Of a stretch of 64,000 bases of DNA, positions 59,157 through 64,000 are shown one piece after another. The translations under genes were made by a program, and so were the position numbers. The notes below the pieces were generated by a model that ran no database searches, was not told the DNA's origin, and saw only the letters and a list, made by a program, of their open reading frames with translations. Origin of the DNA: Gammaproteobacteria bacterium. Its GTDB lineage: Bacteria > Pseudomonadota > Gammaproteobacteria > HTCC5015. Where the stretch lies: positions 496,001-560,000 of the forward strand of contig JACDDA010000001.1 of the NCBI GenBank assembly GCA_013817245.1, read 5' to 3'. Numbering within the stretch: the first letter of the stretch is position 1; each line of letters starts with the position of its first letter.

Positions 59157-59468
59157 TCAAGAAAACAATTTTGCTTCTAACTTCGGCAACATATTCCGAA
59201 AATACGCAATGAACTCTTGCTCACCGGTAACAGGCACCGGCAGCAACATTTCAAAATAACGGCGGCCATAATAGTCATGCATAGCAATAATGTCTTGTTC
59301 GCCTGCTACCACCGTCCAATTGATTTCGTATTGTTGGCCACAACTATCACACAACTGCCCATAACCATAACCACTGGTTTGCGGACTGATACGACTACAC
59401 ATACCAAATACCCAACCTGCGAGCAGGCTATCGTCGCGACCGTCTGCGGCAACAGAGAAATTACGCAT
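59157..59468 (-). CDS. Hypothetical protein with a CxxC pair
   Basis: 103 residues. GYGQLCDSCGQQYEINWTVV contains one CxxC pair, and the C-terminal half reads YYGRRYFEMLLPVPVTGEQE. No family recognised. It follows the other unknown gene on the same strand (gap 92 bases between ends) and may share its transcript. Confidence 0.55.
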   Translation of the reverse strand: MRNFSVAADGRDDSLLAGWVFGMCSRISPQTSGYGYGQLCDSCGQQYEINWTVVAGEQDIIAMHDYYGRRYFEMLLPVPVTGEQEFIAYFRNMLPKLEAKLFS

Positions 59469-59623
59469 AATGAAAAATCACCTGTCCATTGATGTTGTTA
59501 TATTTTTATCGCCTGAGCTAGCGACCATAACGACTAAAGCTTGATGAAATTATGACGAAAGCGGCTTATTTGACGACTGTGTTAAAATAAAATCGCACTT
59601 TCAATTACGGGTCTTGTAAAAAA

Positions 59624-60622
59624 ATGATTGGCCGTCTCATTCCTACCAATGTCATTACCGGTTTTTTAGGTACGGGTAAAACTACCGCTATTTTGCATTT
59701 ATTACATCACGTTAAACCTGCTAATGAACGCTGGGCAATTTTAGTTAATGAATTTGGCGAAATCGGCATTGATGGGGCTTTACTGAGCAACCAAGGCGCC
59801 GCCATCAAAGAAATTACCGGCGGTTGTATTTGTTGTGTCGCCGGCTTACCCATGCAAGTAGGCTTGAATCAATTATTAGCGCAAGAAAAATGGGATCGTT
59901 TAATCATTGAGCTAACGGGCTTAGGTCATCCTGCCCAAGTTTTACGCACCTTGAGAAACGCTCCTTACTCCCAACACTTAGAAGTACGCGCAACCCTAAC
60001 CTTAGTCGATCCGCGCAAACTGCAGGACTCTCGTTATACGAGCCGAGATGAATTCAAAGAACAAATCGCTTGCGCCGATATTATTGTCGCGAATAAAACT
60101 GACGTTTGTTCTCACAGCGATCAACAAGCCTTCGAACATTTTATTGCTACGCAAGCACCCGCCGATATTCAAACGGCGTGGTTACAACAAGGGGAAATTG
60201 CGGCGCGCTATTTAGATATAGCCGCAAGCCCGCGCCATAGTATCCGCCAAAGTAAAAATATATTAGAAGATGATCTAGAGATTTTGCCCCTTAAATTAGA
60301 CGAGGGGCAAAAATTTTTACGTCGCGAACATCGCGATCATGAATATGTCAGCTGCGGCTGGCTATTTTCCAGCAACATTATTTTTTCGTTTGAGGCGATT
60401 TTTACGGTGTTAAATAATGTGCAGTGTGATCGTTTAAAAGCGACCATAAATACTAATCGGGGTATGTATGCCTTTAATGCCGCATACAGCATTCTACACG
60501 TTACTGAAATCCCCTATGTCGGTGATAGTCGTTTAGAGTTAATTAATAGTTATAAATTAGATTGGCAAACTTTAGAGAATCAAATTTTATTATGTAGCAC
60601 GCTAAGATCGCCGCATGACTGA
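59624..60622 (+). CDS. CobW/P47K-family GTPase
   Basis: 332 residues. The P-loop is GFLGTGKTT (13-21), the metal-binding GGCICC is at 66-71 and the Mg-binding NEFGEIGIDG lies between. The base-recognition motif is IVANKTDVC. A C-terminal CobW_C-like domain (GWLFSSNIIFSFEAIFTVL) is present. These G3E GTPases deliver metals, often zinc, to client proteins. It has no His-rich loop. It ends at a terminator. Confidence 0.9.
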   Translation: MIGRLIPTNVITGFLGTGKTTAILHLLHHVKPANERWAILVNEFGEIGIDGALLSNQGAAIKEITGGCICCVAGLPMQVGLNQLLAQEKWDRLIIELTGLGHPAQVLRTLRNAPYSQHLEVRATLTLVDPRKLQDSRYTSRDEFKEQIACADIIVANKTDVCSHSDQQAFEHFIATQAPADIQTAWLQQGEIAARYLDIAASPRHSIRQSKNILEDDLEILPLKLDEGQKFLRREHRDHEYVSCGWLFSSNIIFSFEAIFTVLNNVQCDRLKATINTNRGMYAFNAAYSILHVTEIPYVGDSRLELINSYKLDWQTLENQILLCSTLRSPHD

Positions 60623-60625
60623 CAT

Positions 60626-60658
60626 TAAAAAGCCCGATTAAAAAATCGGGCTTTTTAA
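60626..60658. terminator. Terminator after the CobW gene
   Basis: AAAAAGCCCGATT and its complement around a short A-rich loop, with a T-run. It can serve the convergent gene at 60674 too. Confidence 0.88.
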
Positions 60659-60673
60659 AATTGACGACTAATT

Positions 60674-61126
60674 TTATTGTAAAAACAAATAACGCAATGC
60701 AATGGTTGATAACAGCATTAACAAGACCACGCCATAAAACAAATCAATTTTATATTTAGGCCGAATATTTAACGCATCGCGATTAACGCGCGTCACTTTA
60801 ATCGTTAAGCCTAACAGCGATTCGCCGGTCACCAGTTTCATACCCATATCACGCGCCTTCGCTTCAATATTTTGCGTGTGTTGCACGGCGCCGATTTGCA
60901 AATACAAATACCAAAACCGATCCAATAAATAAAACGCAGCCCACGCGATGCTCGCGGCGGCCAGTGCTAAATAATCTTCTTTTTTACCCCAGACGCTGTC
61001 TACCATCAAAACCACGGTGATCAGCGCAACAGAAATTACGCGATTGCGGGCGACGATTTCATTAAACGCCATCTGTACACGCAGGCTTTGTTTCCAAGCT
61101 TCTAGCAAAATTCGTTGTTCGTTCAT
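60674..61126 (-). CDS. Hypothetical membrane protein, 150 residues
   Basis: Three membrane segments: VISVALITVVLMVDSVW, YLALAAASIAWAAFYLLDRFWYL and the C-terminal FYGVVLLMLLSTIALRYLFL. A cytoplasmic-looking loop (AKARDMGMKLVTGESLLGLTI) lies between the second and third. No family recognised. It may be an RipA-like or SLATT-like small membrane protein, but I cannot support either. Confidence 0.6.
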   Translation of the reverse strand: MNEQRILLEAWKQSLRVQMAFNEIVARNRVISVALITVVLMVDSVWGKKEDYLALAAASIAWAAFYLLDRFWYLYLQIGAVQHTQNIEAKARDMGMKLVTGESLLGLTIKVTRVNRDALNIRPKYKIDLFYGVVLLMLLSTIALRYLFLQ

Positions 61127-61218
61127 GTTAAATCCTTTTTATTCTCGACAATATTAGGTGCAAACATAGCACAATTTGGTGCAGACTCCATGCCGCAACC
61201 GCAAAACCCTGCAGCCGA

Positions 61219-61680
61219 ATGAGAATTTTTATGCCCAGTGAAGTCAAACGCTTACAAGTCTTTCCTTATGACACACAAGGCCAGCCGCTAGCGACCCAAG
61301 AATACCCCGCGCCTAGCTGGGACGACATTGTAAAAGCCATTCAAGAATTAGACGGCTTTCAAAATCCTATGCTGCGCCTGCGCTTAAATGATGACGAAGA
61401 TCCCGATGGTTTAGATATGGAAAGCCTAGGTATTTTAGGCAGCCCCAAAGCTTACGCTATTTTTGGGTATTCATTGTTAGAGCAAGAAGCCACTTATTAC
61501 GCGCCTAAACAAGGTGTCGACTCCGTCGTGGTTTGTAGCAGTGATCAAGGTTATAGCGCACCGGCTAATGAAGTTTGTTTTGAGATCGATATGGTTTTAA
61601 AAATTGCCAAACATTATTATTCGAATGGCGATTTTTTTCCTGGCGCGGGTTGGAAATTAATCGAAGACGAAACCGAATAA
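61219..61680 (+). CDS. Hypothetical acidic protein, possibly Imm1-like
   Basis: 153 residues, strongly acidic (LRLNDDEDPDGLDMESLGIL; end KLIEDETE). The pattern WDDIVKAIQELDG, then AIFGYSLLEQEATYY, then a late hydrophobic helix (VCFEIDMVLKIAKHYYSNG) and a final Trp is loosely like Imm1 immunity proteins. No toxin gene is adjacent, so the idea is weak. The start at ATG 61219 may be replaced by the ATG four codons on. It is followed 29 bases later by the VOC gene. Confidence 0.5.
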   Translation: MRIFMPSEVKRLQVFPYDTQGQPLATQEYPAPSWDDIVKAIQELDGFQNPMLRLRLNDDEDPDGLDMESLGILGSPKAYAIFGYSLLEQEATYYAPKQGVDSVVVCSSDQGYSAPANEVCFEIDMVLKIAKHYYSNGDFFPGAGWKLIEDETE

Positions 61681-61709
61681 ATTTTTTAACGACACGAGTT
61701 TAGAGCACT

Positions 61710-62045
61710 ATGTTGGCAATTGATTATATTGAAATTCCGGTGCACGACCTGCAAGCCGCCAAACAATTTTACGGCGATTTATTCGGCTGGACTTTTGTTG
61801 ATTACGGCGAACAATATACTGCGTTTAGTCATGCACGCGGCCAAGGTGGTTTTAATTATCAAGAAAAACCCAGTGTTGGCGGCGTATTAATCGTGTTGTA
61901 CAGCGAAAACCTACAAGAGACGTTTAACCACGTCGCACGTTACGGCGCGCCTATTACAAAATTTATTTTTGATTTTCCCGGTGGTCGGCGTTTTCAATTT
62001 CGTGATCCTAGCGGGCATGAATTAGCTGTTTGGTCAGAGCAATAA
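61710..62045 (+). CDS. VOC-family (glyoxalase-like) protein
   Basis: 111 residues. YIEIPVHDLQAAKQFYGDLFGW starts the first beta-alpha-beta-beta-beta unit and FPGGRRFQFRDPSGHELAVWS ends the second with the metal Glu. Such proteins act as monomeric units of paired dioxygenase/glyoxalase-like folds. The substrate is unknown. Terminator follows. Confidence 0.88.
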   Translation: MLAIDYIEIPVHDLQAAKQFYGDLFGWTFVDYGEQYTAFSHARGQGGFNYQEKPSVGGVLIVLYSENLQETFNHVARYGAPITKFIFDFPGGRRFQFRDPSGHELAVWSEQ

Positions 62046-62069
62046 ATTTTTTATTACTAAAATTTGAAC

Positions 62070-62118
62070 AAAAAAAACGCCGCGTTTTTTAATTAACGCG
62101 GCGTTTTTAAAAACTCGT
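62070..62118. terminator. Terminator between VOC and cytochrome genes
   Basis: AAACGCCGCGTT and AACGCGGCGTTT around TTTAATT, with A-runs and T-runs on both sides; serves both convergent genes. Confidence 0.88.
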
Positions 62119-62128
62119 ACCAGCAAGT

Positions 62129-62590
62129 TTATTTAATTAAATAATCTACCGCGGCTTTTACTTCAGCATCCGATAACGCAGGATTACCACCTTTCGCTGG
62201 CATTGCACCTTTACCATTTAACGCATGCTGATATAAAACTTCTTTGCCTTGGCTTAAGCGAGCTGCCCATGCCGCTTTATCGCCGCGCTTGGGTGCGCCG
62301 GCAATGCCCGCGTCATGACAAGCCATACAAATGCTGTTGTAGACCTCAACGCCACTTCTAGGCGCGGCTTGAACAGAAACAAGGTTGTCGGCCGCGACCG
62401 CGGCACCCGCAACATTCACTTGTCCAATGGGTGCTAAACGTTCTTTGGCCAGGGCGATTTGAGCTTCGCTTTTGCCATAGTCTTGATCGCCTACCAAATT
62501 AGCGGCAATAAATACCACAACACTTAAACCAACAATACCTACGACCAGCACACACAACAAAAACATAAATTTTTTATCAGTTTTTTCCAC
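62129..62590 (-). CDS. Cytochrome c5-family protein
   Basis: About 153 residues from GTG 62590, preceded by AAGGCAGG; a longer ATG frame to 62656 lacks this site and gives an odd basic leader. One membrane anchor (FMFLLCVLVVGIVGLSVVVF) precedes a periplasmic class I cytochrome domain with CMACH, and Met ligand region GKGAMPAKGGNP. It carries electrons in the periplasm. It ends in VKAAVDYLIK as in cytochrome c5 types. Confidence 0.88.
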   Translation of the reverse strand: MEKTDKKFMFLLCVLVVGIVGLSVVVFIAANLVGDQDYGKSEAQIALAKERLAPIGQVNVAGAAVAADNLVSVQAAPRSGVEVYNSICMACHDAGIAGAPKRGDKAAWAARLSQGKEVLYQHALNGKGAMPAKGGNPALSDAEVKAAVDYLIK

Positions 62591-62783
62591 TGGACTAACC
62601 TGCCTTATTAAATTCGGGGATGAGAAAACGGGGAGGCGCTGCCTCGGGCGGGGCATTATACCCAGCTAGTTGCAGCAGGCAAATCGATTAATCCGCAAGC
62701 CTTGCTGGGCAATCTTTACCTCAAGCCTTACAATACCGCGGCTTGCGCGAAGAGGTCGTTTTTATTTCGAGCAGGCCTATTTT

Positions 62784-62860
62784 GCGCCCGTAGCTCAGTT
62801 GGATAGAGTGTTGGTTTCCGAAACCAAAGGTCGGACGTTCGAATCGTCTCGGGCGCACCA
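62784..62860 (+). tRNA. tRNA-Arg (anticodon CCG)
   Basis: 77 bases with a perfect seven-pair acceptor stem (GCGCCCG/CGGGCGC), D-loop GCTCAGTTGGATAGAGT, anticodon arm TTGGT-TTCCGAA-ACCAA and T-loop TTCGAAT. The anticodon CCG reads CGG. The CCA tail is encoded. A terminator follows at once. Confidence 0.97.
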
Positions 62861-62867
62861 TATCAAT

Positions 62868-62895
62868 AACAAAGCCCGCGTTGGCGGGCTTTGTT
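62868..62895 (+). terminator. Terminator after tRNA-Arg
   Basis: Perfect 12-base stem AACAAAGCCCGC with a four-base GTTG loop, ending in TTTGTT. Confidence 0.85.
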
Positions 62896-62914
62896 GCAAT
62901 ACGTAAAACCTTAT

Positions 62915-63160
62915 TTACTTCACTTCCGCGCTAACCGCCGACATGCTGTACTGAATAGTTACTTTGGCGCCTACTTTTAAATCACCGGTCACTTTCGTTG
63001 CTGCGTTGCGTTCAATTTCCCATTTTTCTTTATCGCGATTTTCTACCACAATTTTTTTATCCGTTAATTCCAAAACCGGGCCCGTCACTTGATACGTTTT
63101 ACCCGCCAATGCGGTGGCACTCATTAAAATCGCAAATAAAGCCAATATCACTTTTTTCAT
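62915..63160 (-). CDS. Small exported protein, 81 residues
   Basis: Start at ATG 63160, after GGAG, gives the signal peptide MKKVILALFAILMSATALA. The mature part KTYQVTGPVLELTDKKIVVE reads as a small beta barrel (OB-like). It ends QYSMSAVSAEVK. A longer frame to 63262 would bury the signal peptide. No named family. Probably periplasmic. Confidence 0.7.
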   Translation of the reverse strand: MKKVILALFAILMSATALAGKTYQVTGPVLELTDKKIVVENRDKEKWEIERNAATKVTGDLKVGAKVTIQYSMSAVSAEVK

Positions 63161-63304
63161 ATACTCTCCAAGGGTTACGATAAATACAAAGGTCGCAGCA
63201 TTGTAACCAGCGACTTTGTATTTGCAAAGCGGCGCACGCCCGACAAATACATAGGCCGACATACTGTTTTTAGTTACACTGCTGGCGCCTTAATATTTGT
63301 AATA

Positions 63305-64000
63305 ATGCTCAACCTATACGCGCTCAGGAATACATTTATTATATTTTTCAAAAAACCTATTGTCTTTAGTTTGCAAGATCTACAAGACAGTATCACGCCA
63401 ACGAATACAGATAACATCAGCGTGTTACGTAATCTTGTGCGTTATCTGCGGCCCCTAGCATACGACGATGTTGAGCAAGCCACCCAAAACATTCATGTTC
63501 TTTGTTATAACTTGCAGACCAATGATCCGCTCAAAACCTATCTTCGTCAGGCGATTTTAGAACTGCTGCGCAAGCATCAACACATTACGCTGTTAACTGA
63601 AACCGGCATTTTCTCGGAGACTGGATTTTTTTCTGAAACAACTCGGCGTATCGCGCATCATTTGTTACCGGATGTGATTAATCATCGTTACTTACAACAT
63701 ATGATTGGTGTTATTTTTAACAATAGACGCGATTGGATATGGGTAAAAGGTGTAGAAAACAGTGTATGGCTAACTTTATTAGAGGCGTTAGAATTAGACA
63801 AAAATTTCGTTAGTAGCAATACCACTGTGCCTTTTTATATTACGCAACTTCGCGAAGCCTTGCGTATCTTGTCATATCGCATTAGTGCCATTGGTTTAGA
63901 TGCCGAGATTATTCATCTCGCGCCCGAACTTGAAGAAGAAACGTCCGCATTTTTAGCGCAAAACATCGAGATAATCCAATTACTAAATAATATTACTGTC
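63305..64000 (+). CDS. PF10136-type 'site-specific recombinase', N-terminal part
   Basis: Open to the window end, 232 codons from ATG 63305. LLTETGIFSETGFFSETTRR then IAHHLLPDVI, followed by WIWVKGVENSVWLTLLEALE, fits the N-terminal region of the PF10136 family (Neisseria Gcr-like), large proteins named site-specific recombinases on weak evidence. No ribosome-binding site is obvious and the true start may vary. Catalytic residues are not defined for the family. Confidence 0.65.
   Translation, partial: MLNLYALRNTFIIFFKKPIVFSLQDLQDSITPTNTDNISVLRNLVRYLRPLAYDDVEQATQNIHVLCYNLQTNDPLKTYLRQAILELLRKHQHITLLTETGIFSETGFFSETTRRIAHHLLPDVINHRYLQHMIGVIFNNRRDWIWVKGVENSVWLTLLEALELDKNFVSSNTTVPFYITQLREALRILSYRISAIGLDAEIIHLAPELEEETSAFLAQNIEIIQLLNNITV

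Noticed and set aside
61219-61680. Toxin-immunity pair including the Imm1-like gene
   Set aside because: No toxin-like gene is adjacent on either side and the resemblance to Imm1 is weak.

Overview
The window reads as chromosomal DNA of a motile gammaproteobacterium. Evidence for this is the priA-tail/argS/SPOR order, motAB, glnK-amtB, speA, pdxB, ubiK, comM, typA and a MetX-type enzyme. I cannot name a genus. Most of the window (about 9.4-64 kb) has moderately low GC and codons rich in TTA and AAA. The first 6 kb is visibly GC-richer and has different codon use, so it looks acquired.

Layout. 1-6.0 kb: the 3' end of a phosphoketolase gene, then a tightly packed set: DUF2254 membrane protein, a 51-codon overlapping small frame, a baeRF-type protein, an HPF/RaiA-type ribosome factor and a P2-type cation ATPase. 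6.0-9.4 kb: a junction patchwork holding a frameshifted priA tail, a second and diverged phosphoketolase tail, a glycosyltransferase/PIG-L-like pair and an internally deleted IS3-family element. 9.4-13.6 kb: argS, SPOR protein, EamA transporter, class II aldolase. 13.6-15.6 kb: motA-motB behind a sigma-28-like promoter. 16-23.5 kb: MASE1/GAF histidine kinase, metX, an RND pump without a partner gene. 23.6-28.3 kb: a small oxidoreductase-like protein, DUF4399 protein, pepN, CPA2 antiporter. 28.3-32.4 kb: a 1351-residue GGDEF-EAL protein. 32.4-35.9 kb: HIT protein, acyl-CoA synthetase, zapE. 36-38.3 kb: two paralogous small membrane proteins, a repeat built of hairpins, and two small unknown genes. 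38.4-43.9 kb: response regulator with a degenerate GGDEF domain, typA, an active-type diguanylate cyclase, an S4 protein. 44-48.5 kb: a REP-type element, pdxB, speA, speE. 48.5-52.6 kb: amtB-glnK behind a sigma-54-like site, ubiK, comM. 52.6-56.8 kb: TorF-like porin, delta-60 repeat protein, methyltransferase, DUF2141. 57-64 kb: glnS, small unknown genes, CobW GTPase, VOC protein, cytochrome c5, tRNA-Arg(CCG), and the start of a PF10136 'site-specific recombinase'.

Themes. Polyamine synthesis (speA and speE, divergent), nitrogen sensing (glnK-amtB) and cyclic-di-GMP signalling (one dual GGDEF-EAL protein, one GGEEF cyclase, one receiver with a broken cyclase domain) are well represented. The GC-rich block combines carbon overflow (phosphoketolase), ion transport and two translation-related proteins, so a stress or survival role is plausible but inferred. 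The most interesting points are that island and its scarred border at priA/argS, the hairpin-dense repeat near 37.1-37.3 kb, and the 18-bp perfect inverted repeat upstream of the sigma-54-like glnK promoter.
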